From contig CAWBNB010000069.1 in the NCBI GenBank assembly GCA_963789885.1, forward strand, positions 1 to 54,182: a DNA stretch of 54,182 nt. The letters are read 5' to 3'. The translations under genes were made by a program, and so were the position numbers. Positions 42,011-50,130 of the stretch are shown in pieces. Position 1 is the first letter of the stretch; every line of letters starts with the position of its first letter. The stretch comes from DATEDA01 sp963789885. Lineage in GTDB: Bacteria > Pseudomonadota > Gammaproteobacteria > Burkholderiales > SG8-39. The notes under the pieces are model-generated. The model saw only the letters and a list, made by a program, of their open reading frames with translations, ran no database searches and was not told where the DNA came from.

Positions 42011-43039
42011 ATGGAGAAAGGCACGATCGCGAACGTATTCGTGCGCGGGGCGGTGGCCGGCCTGCGCGACGACCCGGCGCGGCTCGACCGCGTCCTGAGT
42101 GCGGCGGGAGTGTCGGCGGAGCTGCTCGACATCCCCGATGCGCGCGTCCCGGCGGAGCGCTTTGCAGCGCTCTGGCTGGCGGTCGCGCAGGAGCTGGACG
42201 ACGAGTTCCTCGGCTTGGACTCGCGGCGGATGAAGCGCGGCAGCTTCGCGCTGGTGTGTCAGAGCCTGATCCACGCCGGCAGCCTGGACCGGGCGATCCA
42301 GCAGGCGCTGCGCAGCTTCGCGGTCATCTTCGACGATCTGCGCGGGGAGCTGACGATCGCCGGGGCGGAAGCGGGACTGCGCGTGACCAACCGCGTCGCG
42401 GACCCTGCGTCGAGGATCTTCGGCACCGAGCTGTTTCTCGTGATCCTGCGCGGGCTCCTGTGCTGGCTGGCCGGGCGGCGCATCGCGTTCGCCCGCGCGT
42501 CGTTCGCTTTTCCCCGGCCGGCGCACAGCGCCGAGTACCACGCCATGTTCACGTCCGACCTCGCGTTCGACGCGCCGGAGACCGGCCTCTGGTTCGATGC
42601 GCGGTTCCTGCAATGTCCGGTCGTACAGGACCAGGCCGGCCTCAAGCGGTTCCTGCGCGACGCGCCGCAGTCGGTCTTCATGCGCTACAAGAACACCGAC
42701 GGCTGGGTGGCGCGGGTCCGGCGGCGCCTGCGCCGCCTCGATGGCGACCAGTGGCCGACCCTGGAAGCGATGGCGGAGGAGCTGCACGTCACGGCGTCGA
42801 CGTTGCGCCGCCGGCTCGAGGACGAAGGCTCCTCGTACCGGGAGCTGAAGGACGGGCTGCGCCGCGACATCGCGATCGACCTGCTGTGTCGCACCAGCCT
42901 GAGCGTGGAATCCATAGCGGCCGGTATCGGGTACCAGGAGGTAAGCGCCTTCTATCGTGCATTCAAGCATTGGACGGGGACGCAGCCGGGAAGCTACCGC
43001 GAGAGCGCCGGCGGGCGAAGCGGCGAGTGCTCCCAGTGA
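42011..43039 (+). CDS. AraC-family regulator, divergent from the desaturase
   Basis: The protein has 342 residues. The N-terminal domain (about 20-210) is of the Arabinose_bd/OruR type found in regulators of lipid and amino-acid catabolism (LTIAGAEAGLRVTNRVADPA, then IFGTELFLVILRGLLCWLAG). The C-terminal pair of helix-turn-helices (235-335) has PTLEAMAEELHVTASTLRRR and LSVESIAAGIGYQEVSAFYR. The ATG at 42011 is preferred to an upstream frame start at 41951. With the desaturase on the other side of a 146-bp gap, it is a good candidate for sensing fatty acids and adjusting membrane unsaturation. Confidence 0.9.
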   Translation: MEKGTIANVFVRGAVAGLRDDPARLDRVLSAAGVSAELLDIPDARVPAERFAALWLAVAQELDDEFLGLDSRRMKRGSFALVCQSLIHAGSLDRAIQQALRSFAVIFDDLRGELTIAGAEAGLRVTNRVADPASRIFGTELFLVILRGLLCWLAGRRIAFARASFAFPRPAHSAEYHAMFTSDLAFDAPETGLWFDARFLQCPVVQDQAGLKRFLRDAPQSVFMRYKNTDGWVARVRRRLRRLDGDQWPTLEAMAEELHVTASTLRRRLEDEGSSYRELKDGLRRDIAIDLLCRTSLSVESIAAGIGYQEVSAFYRAFKHWTGTQPGSYRESAGGRSGECSQ

Positions 43040-43046
43040 ACTGCGC

Positions 43047-43442
43047 TCACGGTCCCGGCGCGGCCCGCCCTCGAACCGGATAGCAGCCGGGAAGCCCCGC
43101 GTCGCGCTGCCACGATCCGGCGCTGCACTCGCCCACCAGCGTGCCGTCGCGAACTTGCAGCGCGCTCAGGCGATCGGCCGAGACAACGTGTTGCACGCCG
43201 GAGCCCGTGCAGATCACCGTAAGCACACCGTAGCCGGCGGCGGGCTCGACGTAGCTGCAGCCGGCATCGGCGCCGCGGCAGGTCTGCACCGCTTCGAGCC
43301 GGCGAATGCCCTCGGGTGCTCCCCCGAGCATCCTGGCGCAGCGGCCCTCATCGGCAGCGACCCCGGTTGTGGCCGTGAGGCCGATTAAAGCGCCTACGCT
43401 CAACAGCGTCGTGAGCAGGTATCCAGTCGGTGTAGTCGGCAT
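43047..43442 (-). CDS. Small exported cysteine-rich hypothetical protein
   Basis: The protein has 131 residues from the ATG at 43442. A signal peptide (MPTTPTGYLLTTLLSVGALI, ending near GVAADEG) is followed by a mature part of about 95 residues with six cysteines (RCARML, QTCRGADAGCSY, VICTGSG, GECSAGS, PGCYPV), which suggests disulfides in the periplasm. No family is recognised. It is convergent with the AraC gene and ends a few bases beyond it. The next minus-strand gene upstream is a 45-residue exported peptide. Confidence 0.65.
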   Translation of the reverse strand: MPTTPTGYLLTTLLSVGALIGLTATTGVAADEGRCARMLGGAPEGIRRLEAVQTCRGADAGCSYVEPAAGYGVLTVICTGSGVQHVVSADRLSALQVRDGTLVGECSAGSWQRDAGLPGCYPVRGRAAPGP

Positions 43443-43462
43443 GTCGATTCTCCAAGAGTTCG

Positions 43463-43600
43463 TCACGCATGGCGTGAACGTTGAGCCTTCCCAATTGGGA
43501 GGACGGGAACGAACTGCTCCATCGGTTGCTGCGCGACCGCGCTGGCAGCCGCGAGGGTAAGTACGCTGCCCGCGAGCAGCGTCACGATTCGTCGTTGCAT
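43463..43600 (-). CDS. Short exported peptide, 45 residues
   Basis: A signal peptide (MQRRIVTLLAGSVLTLAAAS, ending AVAQQ) is followed by about 20 residues. A strong AAAGGAG site lies 12 bases before the ATG, which supports expression. It is either a real small protein or the 5' stub of a longer gene, since the mature part is too short for a fold. It precedes the six-cysteine protein by 20 bases on the same strand. Confidence 0.5.
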   Translation of the reverse strand: MQRRIVTLLAGSVLTLAAASAVAQQPMEQFVPVLPIGKAQRSRHA

Positions 43601-43665
43601 GATGTACGTCTCCTTTCGCAAGTTAGAGAACGGCCGCGCTCGATCGAGCGCGGCGCCTGATTCGG

Positions 43666-44139
43666 TTAAGAGCGCGCACCCGGCGGCTCCGACAGGATCA
43701 GACACGTCGTCGTGCCGTGCGCGTAGAGCCTGCCGTCGGCGTCGAGCAGGCGACCCTCGGCGGTCGCGATCGTGCGGCCGGCGTTGATCACCAGGCCCTC
43801 CGCGAGCACCGGTCCAGCTGCATCGGTCAGCGCACGGACGTAGTTCACCTTCAGTTCCACCGTGGTGAACACCTTTCCGGCCGGCAGCACCGAGAGAACG
43901 GCGCCACCCATCGCCGAGTCGAGCAGCGTCGCGGCCCAGCCGCCATGCACCCGGCCAAGCGGGGTGTAGTGGGTGGACGTCGGCGTGCCGGCGAATACCA
44001 CGCGGCCGTGCTCGGCCTCGACGAGGCAGAAATTTAGGGTGTCGCCCATCGGCAGCCGGCCATCGGGGATCGCGCGCATGAAGGCGAGCCCGTCGGGCGC
44101 GTGGCTGGTCTGGGGCGAGCTGGCAGCGAAGCGGTACAT
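43666..44139 (-). CDS. PaaI-family hotdog thioesterase
   Basis: The protein has 157 residues from the ATG at 44139. Hotdog-fold marks are VFAGTPTSTHYTPLGRVHGG (the HGG active-site loop), WAATLLDSAMGGAVLSVLPA, FTTVELKVNYVRAL and ATAEGRLLDADGRLYAHGTT. Such enzymes release CoA from aromatic or medium-chain acyl-CoA esters in the cytosol. A small protein gene follows upstream on the same strand, 14 bases away, so they are probably one operon. Confidence 0.88.
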   Translation of the reverse strand: MYRFAASSPQTSHAPDGLAFMRAIPDGRLPMGDTLNFCLVEAEHGRVVFAGTPTSTHYTPLGRVHGGWAATLLDSAMGGAVLSVLPAGKVFTTVELKVNYVRALTDAAGPVLAEGLVINAGRTIATAEGRLLDADGRLYAHGTTTCLILSEPPGARS

Positions 44140-44152
44140 GAGCGGCCTCCCG

Positions 44153-44386
44153 TCACATGCCGACGACACGCGCAGCGGTCCAGCCGCGCCGCGCGCGTGC
44201 GAGCAGGGTCCGCACGCCGATCACCGTCGGGTCGTAGTCGATGAGAAGCAGCCGGGAGACCCGCGTGCTCGGTCCCACGCGGACGACACCGGCCAGTGCG
44301 GCAAGCTCGCGCACCAGGCCACGGACCTCGTTGCCGACGGTCGGGCTGGCGAGATGCAGGAGTACTTTGGCAAGGCGATATTCCAT
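44153..44386 (-). CDS. Small HMA-fold-like protein without the metal motif
   Basis: The protein has 77 residues. The pattern VRGLVRELAALAGVVRVGPS, LLLIDYDPTVIGVRTLLARA and a final alanine/valine-rich strand fits the ferredoxin-like fold of heavy-metal-associated domains, but the CxxC metal site is absent. The ATG at 44386 follows AAAGGATC. Members of this type occur near transport and stress genes, but the role is unclear. It is upstream of and probably co-transcribed with the thioesterase. Confidence 0.55.
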   Translation of the reverse strand: MEYRLAKVLLHLASPTVGNEVRGLVRELAALAGVVRVGPSTRVSRLLLIDYDPTVIGVRTLLARARRGWTAARVVGM

Positions 44387-44472
44387 TTGAGTGATCCTTT
44401 GAGAGAGGGCTCGTCGCCCGGATATCGGGAGGCGAGCTCGTTCGGCTGAGGGAGATCGGGTTGCGGATGCCT

Positions 44473-44895
44473 TCAGTGGCCGTAGGGACTGACGCGGTCC
44501 GATTGGTTTGCCTGACGCGGCGCGCCGCGGATCGCGTGCCACACGCCACCCAGTTCGTCGCCGTTCACGTCGCCCGCCTTCGCGTCTCCGGCAAAGCGGT
44601 AGAGCGGCTTGCCCTGGAATGTCCATTGATCCGCGCCGTCTTCGCGCGCGGTGATCGAGAAGTCGCTGTTCCCCGCCGTCGCGCCGGTCGCCAGCGCAGG
44701 CGGCCACGCCACGGCGCATCCGCCGCTGCAGGCACTCCTGCCGTACCGGTCGTTGTCGAAGGTGTAAAGCGTTCTACCGGCGGGGTCGACCAAGAGGCCT
44801 TTCGCCAGCTTCGGCGAATCGGCCGCGAGCGCAGCCTGGATCGAGAACGCCATCGAAGTGAGGGCGGCGATCCTCAAGAGCGTGTTCACCTGCAT
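44473..44895 (-). CDS. Secreted repeat protein (COG4315 type)
   Basis: The protein has 140 residues. A signal peptide (MQVNTLLRIAALTSMAFSIQ, cleaved near ALA) is followed by a family pattern of unknown function: LLVDPAGRTLYTFDNDRYGR, CSGGCAVAWPPALA and QWTFQGKPLYRFAGDAKAGD, then GGVWHAI. Two repeats of the Gly-x-x-LYxFxxD kind are visible. The group is periplasmic or extracellular and often lies beside regulators and stress genes. A good GAAAGGAAA site precedes the ATG. The upstream AraC gene is transcribed the same way. Confidence 0.85.
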   Translation of the reverse strand: MQVNTLLRIAALTSMAFSIQAALAADSPKLAKGLLVDPAGRTLYTFDNDRYGRSACSGGCAVAWPPALATGATAGNSDFSITAREDGADQWTFQGKPLYRFAGDAKAGDVNGDELGGVWHAIRGAPRQANQSDRVSPYGH

Positions 44896-45231
44896 TTCCT
44901 TTCGGGTTCAAAGTTGTCTACGGTGCAAAGCGGGTCGCGTGATGCGACGGCACGGTGCGCAGTATCGGTATCGGCCGACCGCGAATCCGCGCCGAGCGTT
45001 CGCCGGTCTTATCCGGAACGCCGTTTCCAGGAATTTGTGCCGCAGACGGCGAGCAGGGCGGCGCGCGAGCGAGCGCGCGCGACGCCGCGGCGCAGGCGCT
45101 CGCCGCGCCCCGCGGCGAATTTCAACGTGGAGAAGACCCGGAACAGATCGTGGACGTCGTCCAGACCTGTGCGCGGCTGGGCGACTTCCGCGAACCGAGA
45201 GCGAGCGACCCGGTCGGGGCTCGCGGCGAAA
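44896..45231. other. Gap between the AraC gene and the secreted repeat gene
   Basis: No gene or hairpin with a T-tract is visible. Purine-rich sequence just before 44895 serves as ribosome site for the secreted protein. Other open frames are shadows. Confidence 0.35.
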
Positions 45232-46254
45232 TCAGGCTGCGACGGTTTCCCGATGCGCGGTGCGCCATTTCGGCGCTGCGCCGACTGAAGCCTGCGCTTT
45301 CGTTCGCCGCCAGGTGGCCGGAGGCAACCCGAACGCGCGCTTGAACGCGCGGGCGAACGACGTCTCCGAGTCGTAGCCCACTTGCTCGGCGACGCGACCG
45401 ATGCTCGTCCTCCCGTCGCGGAGACGGTCCGCGGCGAGCGCGAGCCGCCAGCTGGTGAGGTACTGCATCGGTGGCTGTCCGAGGTAGTGCATGAAGCGCT
45501 CCGCGAGCACGGTGCGCGACAGTCCCACCTTGCGCGCGACCTCTTCGACGGTCCAGGAGTGTTCGGGTCGGCTGTGGAGCAGCGCCAGTGCCTTCGCGAT
45601 GTGCGGATTGCGCAGGCCCGGGAGCCAGCCTGTCTCGCCGTCTGGAAGATCCTTGATGTAGCGGTGGATCGTTTCCACGAAGAGCAGCTCGGCCAGCTTT
45701 GCCAGCATGGTCTCTGCGCCGACGCGTGGCTGCGCCGTCTCGAGGACGGACAGGTCCACCGAGCTGCGCAGCCATTGGGCGCCAGGATCGTCACTCAGGC
45801 TCACCCGCAGGACGCGCGGCAGCCCGTCGATGATCGGCGCCGAGAGGCGCGCGTCGCAGGCGAAGAACCCGCACACCATTTCGGTCACCGCGCCGTCGCC
45901 CCCGCCGCGGATCGGCGTGACCGTGCCGCGCTTGAGCAGCTTCGTAAGGTCCTCGGACGGTATGCTGAGCGGTCCGAACTGCGGCGTGCCGCCGAGCACG
46001 TGGTGGTCGCCTTTCGGAAACATCACGAGGTCGCCGGCCGCGAGATCGACGGCGGTGCCGTCGAGCAGCTTCACGACGCAGCGGCCCGCCGTAACGAGGT
46101 GATAGGGCACGACATGGTCGGCCTCGGGCATGAGCGCGTTCGCGATCGCGCGCGAAGACGGTGCGACGACCGACCACGGCGCCCGCAGCTCCGATGCGAA
46201 GAAGGCCGCGCCGGTGAGGCGAATCGTCTTCAGGACCTCCGAGAGTGCGTCCAT
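45232..46254 (-). CDS. AraC-family regulator with cupin sensor domain
   Basis: The protein has 340 residues. The N-terminal AraC_binding/cupin_6 part (about 10-190) includes PYHLVTAGRCVVKLLDGTAV and DLVMFPKGDHHVLGGTPQ. The C-terminal helix-turn-helix pair includes WTVEEVARKVGLSRTVLAER and TSIGRVAEQVGYDSETSFAR, then AFGLPPATWR. It is the type that often controls neighbouring oxidoreductases. On the same strand, downstream, is the secreted repeat protein. Confidence 0.9.
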   Translation of the reverse strand: MDALSEVLKTIRLTGAAFFASELRAPWSVVAPSSRAIANALMPEADHVVPYHLVTAGRCVVKLLDGTAVDLAAGDLVMFPKGDHHVLGGTPQFGPLSIPSEDLTKLLKRGTVTPIRGGGDGAVTEMVCGFFACDARLSAPIIDGLPRVLRVSLSDDPGAQWLRSSVDLSVLETAQPRVGAETMLAKLAELLFVETIHRYIKDLPDGETGWLPGLRNPHIAKALALLHSRPEHSWTVEEVARKVGLSRTVLAERFMHYLGQPPMQYLTSWRLALAADRLRDGRTSIGRVAEQVGYDSETSFARAFKRAFGLPPATWRRTKAQASVGAAPKWRTAHRETVAA

Positions 46255-46454
46255 TCTCCGCTCCCGCGACAGTAGTTGGCCATCGGCGTGCCGGTGGGGG
46301 CACGCGGCGAACGATAGCGAGAGCGTCGGCCCGGCGGAATGCCCGGACCACTCAAAATGCGTGATCGAAACTGCAACACCGCGGGCGTCGCGCTGGGTCG
46401 AGCAGGCGAGCCCCGGCAGTTGCGGAGCAAGCGCGGACGGGAAGCTACCAGCGG

Positions 46455-46679
46455 GTGACTGACCAATGGCTGACCGCTGAGGGCGGCTCGGCCGAGCAGT
46501 GCGGCTGGCTGAAGGATCGCTTCGGCCTCTCGTGGCAGATCGTCCCGACCGTTCTCAGCGAGATGATGGCCGAGCCCGATCGAGCCACGGCCAGGCGGGC
46601 GTCGGACGCGATGATGAAGATGGTCAAGCTCGACATCGCCCGCCTGCAGGCGGCATTTGACGGAACGACGGGGGCGTGA
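46455..46679 (+). pseudogene. 3' fragment of a second PhnB-like gene
   Basis: About 74 residues match the C-terminal half of the PhnB-like protein at 24 kb: GGSAEQCGWLKDRFGLSWQI versus its GGQESACGWCKDKWGLNWQI, then the A-R-R-A-x-DAMMKM-x-KLDI tail. The N-terminal half is missing. A GTG at 46455 could start the fragment, but the fold needs the lost part. Confidence 0.75.
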
Positions 46680-46724
46680 GCGCCAGCGGCGGTCGTCGCG
46701 GCTCTTGCGATCGCCTCACCGGCG

Positions 46725-47126
46725 TTACAGGTGCCGGATTTCGGCGGGCGGCGACCCGACGTCGTCGTGCAGCATGTCGAAGTACTTGACCGGCGCGTCG
46801 ATCAGCGCCTGCGGATCGACGCCGTCGAGACAGTTGACCCGCACCGCGTAGAAGCGGTTGCCCTTGTCGTCCTCGCCCTGCGCGAACGAGCGCACGCCGC
46901 ACTGCGCGCAGAACTTGTGGTGGATGGACTTCCGCGCGAACTGATAGTCGCGCAGGCTCTGTTCGCCGGAGATCAGGCGAAACGCGTCCGCCGGAATGAA
47001 CGCCATCCACGCCCGGGTCTTGAAGCAGATCGAGCAGTTGCACTTGGCGGTGCCGGCGGTGAGGTCGATGTCGGCCGCGAAGCGCACCGCGCCGCAATGG
47101 CAGCCGCCCTGGTAGGTCTCTTTCAT
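46725..47126 (-). CDS. GFA/CENP-V family protein
   Basis: The protein has 133 residues. Zinc ligands are seen in GGCHCGAVRF (CxC), KCNCSICFKT (CxCxxC) and HKFCAQCGVRSFAQG (CxxC). The family is named for glutathione-dependent formaldehyde-activating enzyme, but many members have no shown reaction. The frame is intact, and an ATG at 47126 is preceded by a purine-rich site. The YCII gene begins 14 bases upstream on the same strand, so the two are an operon. Confidence 0.9.
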   Translation of the reverse strand: MKETYQGGCHCGAVRFAADIDLTAGTAKCNCSICFKTRAWMAFIPADAFRLISGEQSLRDYQFARKSIHHKFCAQCGVRSFAQGEDDKGNRFYAVRVNCLDGVDPQALIDAPVKYFDMLHDDVGSPPAEIRHL

Positions 47127-47139
47127 GTCATCCCCATCG

Positions 47140-47532
47140 TCACTTTTTCGCCGACCGGCGACGCTCGCTCTCGCGGATCATCCCGGTCAGGTCCGCGGCG
47201 GGGCGGATCTCGAAGGGGCCGCCGCGCACGCCGGGGTGCTCCGACATGAGCCGGATCGCGTGGTCGAGGTCGTTGGCTTCCAGTATGAGGATGCCCCCGA
47301 TCTGTTCCTTCGTTTCGGTGAAGGGCCCGTCGGTGACCGTCACCTTACCGCCGCGGAAGCGGAGCGTCACAGCCGTGCCGGCAGGTTGGAGCCCCTCGCC
47401 ACCGGCGAAATGGCCGTTCTTGCGCAGCACGTCGTCGTAGGCGAAACATCCGTCGACGAACGCGTTGCGCTCGCTTTTGGACATGCCTTCGAACTTGCCC
47501 GCTTCCATGTAACCAAGGCACACGAACTTCAT
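47140..47532 (-). CDS. YCII-related (DGPF-domain) protein
   Basis: The protein has 130 residues. The family signature is KFVCLGYMEAGKFEGMSKSE, LRFRGGKVTVTDGPFTETKE (with DGPF) and QIGGILILEANDLDHAIRLM. The fold is ferredoxin-like with a possible acid-base His/Asp pair. Members often sit beside sigma-factor and GFA-type genes. The role is unknown. The ATG at 47532 follows a GGAGATG site. The GFA gene lies 14 bases downstream. Confidence 0.9.
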   Translation of the reverse strand: MKFVCLGYMEAGKFEGMSKSERNAFVDGCFAYDDVLRKNGHFAGGEGLQPAGTAVTLRFRGGKVTVTDGPFTETKEQIGGILILEANDLDHAIRLMSEHPGVRGGPFEIRPAADLTGMIRESERRRSAKK

Positions 47533-47734
47533 CGCATCTCCTCTGGACCCCGGGGCGTCGACTTCGCCGGGACATCCGATAGTCGAGCGGGCAGACTCCA
47601 ATTCGACAGGTCGGAGCGCCCTAACGTCCCATGTCTGAAAATCAAGGACTTGCACCACTGAGCGCTTCGCGCAGCCCACACTACAGCATGATCAAGCCCC
47701 GGCGTACCAGCGCGTTGCCTGAGGACAGGACGCT

Positions 47735-48301
47735 ATGAGTGCCCCAGACCGCTTGCGGCTAATGCCCGCTACATGGGCAGCGGCCGACGGAACCGTCGTG
47801 ACGATCCGACCCATTCGCCGGGAAGACCTTGTGCTCGAGCAGGAATTCGTGAGTGCCCTCTCGGCGAGTAGCGGATATCGACGCTTGTCGACGAGGCGCC
47901 CTTCGCTCGAGGAGCTCAGGCGCTTCACGGACGTGGATAACGAACGTGAAGTGGCCCTGATCGCCACAATACTTCTCGAGGGCAGGGAGCGTCAGATCGG
48001 CGTGGCCCGATACGTCAAGGAGTCCCCGCCCGACGCCGAGTTCGCGATCGTGCTGAGCGACGACTGGCAGGCACGTGGACTGGGAACCAGGCTTCTGACG
48101 AGTCTCCTGGCCGCGGCGAAGGCCCACGACGTACGACGGCTGGTCGGCACGACGCAAGCGGACAATGGCGGGATGCTGGCATTGGCCCGCAAGCTGGGCT
48201 TCAAAGCCGAGAGCGATCCTCGCCTGGCGATGATCACGAACCTGACCTTCGACCTTGCGGAGTGGCCGCCCGTTCACGGGGGCCAACCAATCGGTTCGTA
48301 A
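47735..48301 (+). CDS. GNAT-family N-acetyltransferase
   Basis: The protein has 188 residues. The acetyl-CoA loop is QARGLGTRLLTSLLAAAKAH (Q/R-x-x-G-x-G/A), preceded by EFAIVLSDDW and followed by GTTQADNGGMLALARKLGFK. The N-terminal part (VVTIRPIRREDLVLEQEFVS) resembles the GNAT part of protein acetyltransferases such as Pat. The substrate is unknown. It is convergent with the thiolase, whose gene ends 17 bases away, so the two share a short gap without a clear terminator. Confidence 0.88.
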   Translation: MSAPDRLRLMPATWAAADGTVVTIRPIRREDLVLEQEFVSALSASSGYRRLSTRRPSLEELRRFTDVDNEREVALIATILLEGRERQIGVARYVKESPPDAEFAIVLSDDWQARGLGTRLLTSLLAAAKAHDVRRLVGTTQADNGGMLALARKLGFKAESDPRLAMITNLTFDLAEWPPVHGGQPIGS

Positions 48302-48317
48302 CGAACTGCTTTCGCGG

Positions 48318-49439
48318 TCAGCGCCGCGAAAGCAGGAAGGCCCCGGCCATCGCGCCGGCGGCGCAGATGCTGACCAGGCCGTAGCGTGCGTCGCGCCGCG
48401 CCATCTCGTTGGCGAGCGTGGTGAGGATTCGGCCGCCGGTGGCGGACCACGGATGGCCGATCGCCACGGAGCTGCCGTTGACGTTGACGCGGCTCCAGTC
48501 GAGCGGGCCGGTGGTGGGGCCTTTCCAGCCGCGCTCCCACGCCGCGGCGTTCGCGAGCACCTGCGCGGCGAAGGCCTCGTGGATCTCGATGAGGTCGATG
48601 TCGGCGAGCTTGAGGCCGGCGCGCGCGAGCAGGCGCGGCACCGTGATGGCGGGCGCCATGAGCAGGCCTTCGTCCGGATGCAGCGCGGCGTAGTCCATGG
48701 CCTCGATGAAGGCGAGCGGCTTGCGGCCTTCGCGCCGCGCGCGCTCCTCGCTCATGAGCAGCACCGCGGCCGCGCCGTCCGTCACGGGCGAGGCGTTGCC
48801 CGCGGTGATGGTGCCGTCGGCGCCGAACGCGGGCTTCAGCGTTGAGAGCTTTTCCAAAGAGGTATCAGCGCGCGGGCCGGAGTCGCGCGTCACGCCTTCC
48901 AGCGGAACGATCTCGGCGGCGAGCTTGTCGGCTGCGGCGACGGCGTTGCGGTGGCTCGCGAGCGCGACCTCGTCCTGGCGCGTACGCGCGATCTCCCACT
49001 TCGCGCGCGTGATCTCCATGTGCTCGCCCATCGAGAGGCCGGTGGTCGGCTCCCGGAACGTGGCGGGGTCGGCGCCGCTCAGCCACTCGACGCCGCCGGC
49101 GATGCCGGCGCTGATGCGGCCGCGGGCGATGGCGTCGGCGATGATGGTCGCGGTGCGCAAGCCGGTGATGCAGTAGGAGGACACCGTCTGCGCCTCGATC
49201 GAAGCGGGCAGGCCGGCCTCGAACACGATCTCCCGGGCGAGGTTGGGCTTGCCCCGCGCGGGAACGACGGCGCCGAACGCCATGGCCTCGACGCCGGCCG
49301 GATCCACGTCGTGGCGGCGGATCAACCCACGTACGGCGTGGGTGGCGAGGGCGAGCGGGCCGAGCTTGGAAAAGGCCTGGCCCGCCTTGACGAACGGGGT
49401 GCGGGCGCCGGCGACGATAGCGGCTCTGGAGGTGGTCAT
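48318..49439 (-). CDS. Acetyl-CoA acyltransferase (thiolase), FadI-like
   Basis: The protein has 373 residues from the ATG at 49439. Thiolase marks are AAIVAGARTPFVKAGQAFSK, the acylated cysteine in SSYCITGLRTATI (about residue 89), GGVEWLSGADP, the IDLIEIHEAFAAQVLAN histidine, NVNGSSVAIGHPWSATGGRI with the second histidine, and the C-terminal SICAAGAMAGAFLL cysteine. It cleaves or forms 3-ketoacyl-CoA. It is divergent from a TetR gene, with promoters overlapping. The last step of a beta-oxidation branch is likely; no dehydrogenase partner lies beside it, although an SDR is close on the other strand. Confidence 0.9.
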   Translation of the reverse strand: MTTSRAAIVAGARTPFVKAGQAFSKLGPLALATHAVRGLIRRHDVDPAGVEAMAFGAVVPARGKPNLAREIVFEAGLPASIEAQTVSSYCITGLRTATIIADAIARGRISAGIAGGVEWLSGADPATFREPTTGLSMGEHMEITRAKWEIARTRQDEVALASHRNAVAAADKLAAEIVPLEGVTRDSGPRADTSLEKLSTLKPAFGADGTITAGNASPVTDGAAAVLLMSEERARREGRKPLAFIEAMDYAALHPDEGLLMAPAITVPRLLARAGLKLADIDLIEIHEAFAAQVLANAAAWERGWKGPTTGPLDWSRVNVNGSSVAIGHPWSATGGRILTTLANEMARRDARYGLVSICAAGAMAGAFLLSRR

Positions 49440-49450
49440 TGGATCCTCAC

Positions 49451-49490
49451 TTGACAAGGCTTTTGGACATAAATATTATACTCGTCATAT
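49451..49490 (+). promoter_or_regulatory. TetR promoter with operator-like dyad and nearly leaderless start
   Basis: TTGACA (49451-49456) and TATTAT (49474-49479) are spaced 17 bp. Transcription would start near 49486, about three bases before the ATG at 49489. The 18-bp element at 49473-49490, covering the -10, agrees at 14 of 18 positions (inverted) with the perfect dyad upstream of the SDR gene, so the TetR protein probably represses itself and perhaps the thiolase. Confidence 0.65.
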
Positions 49491-50079
49491 GAAGCCAGTC
49501 AAGACGATTTCCAAGAAGGAGCAGACCCGCGAGCGCATCCTGCGCGCGGCGGCCGGTGCAATCCGCAAACACGGCTACGAAGGCGTCGGGGTCGCCGACG
49601 TGATGAAGGATGCCGGCCTCACACACGGCGGCTTCTATGCCCACTTCGATTCGCGCGACTCCCTGCTCGCCGCAGCGGCCGACCAGGCGGGAGCTGAATC
49701 GCTGGAGACCCTCGGCCGGGCCATCGCGGCGGCCAAGCCGGGCGAGGAGCTGATGGCGCTGGTGGATTCCTATCTTTCGGACCGGCACCTCGCCGCGGCG
49801 GAGCAGGGTTTCGGCTGCGCGATCGCCGCCGCGGGCAGCGAAGTCCCGCGCCAGGAGCCGGAGGTGCGCCGCGCCGCGAGCCGGCGCATCAAGGACATGA
49901 TCGGGCTGGTCGAGCGGCAGTTCCGCGAGTGGGGGAAAAGCGGGACGCATGAGAGAGCAATGGCAGTCACCGCCACCCTGGTCGGTGCCTTGCTGCTCGC
50001 CCGCGCGGTCGACGATCCGCAGCTTGCCAGGAGCATCCGCAAGGCCGCGCGGGAGCTCATCCGTGCGGCGGCCGGTTGA
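49489..50079 (+). CDS. TetR-family repressor
   Basis: The protein has 196 residues. The N-terminal helix-turn-helix (about 10-57) reads RERILRAAAGAIRKHGYEGV and ADVMKDAGLTHGGFYAHFDS. The C-terminal ligand domain (60-190) is TetR_C-like, with FGCAIAAAGSEVPRQEPEVR typical of the group close to NemR or AcrR-like regulators. It is divergent from the thiolase and stands 50 bp before the SDR gene. Two dyads match at its own promoter and at the SDR promoter. An acyl-CoA or a toxic small molecule would be a sensible ligand. Confidence 0.92.
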   Translation: MKPVKTISKKEQTRERILRAAAGAIRKHGYEGVGVADVMKDAGLTHGGFYAHFDSRDSLLAAAADQAGAESLETLGRAIAAAKPGEELMALVDSYLSDRHLAAAEQGFGCAIAAAGSEVPRQEPEVRRAASRRIKDMIGLVERQFREWGKSGTHERAMAVTATLVGALLLARAVDDPQLARSIRKAARELIRAAAG

Positions 50080-50095
50080 GTTTTTTGGCCCTAGA

Positions 50096-50113
50096 ATATG
50101 ATGTATATCATAT
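50096..50113. promoter_or_regulatory. Perfect dyad upstream of the SDR gene
   Basis: ATATGAT-GTAT-ATCATAT at 50096-50113 (arms 7 bp, spacer 4 bp) lies 17 bp before the SDR start. It shares 14 of 18 positions with the site in the TetR promoter and is the best TetR operator candidate. Confidence 0.7.
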
Positions 50114-50130
50114 TTAGAAAGGAAAACGCC

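Noticed and set aside
44153..44719. 188-codon frame covering the HMA-like gene
   Set aside because: Only the last 77 codons, from the ATG at 44386 with a ribosome site, look like a protein. The upstream part is antisense to nothing known and has a shadow-like composition.
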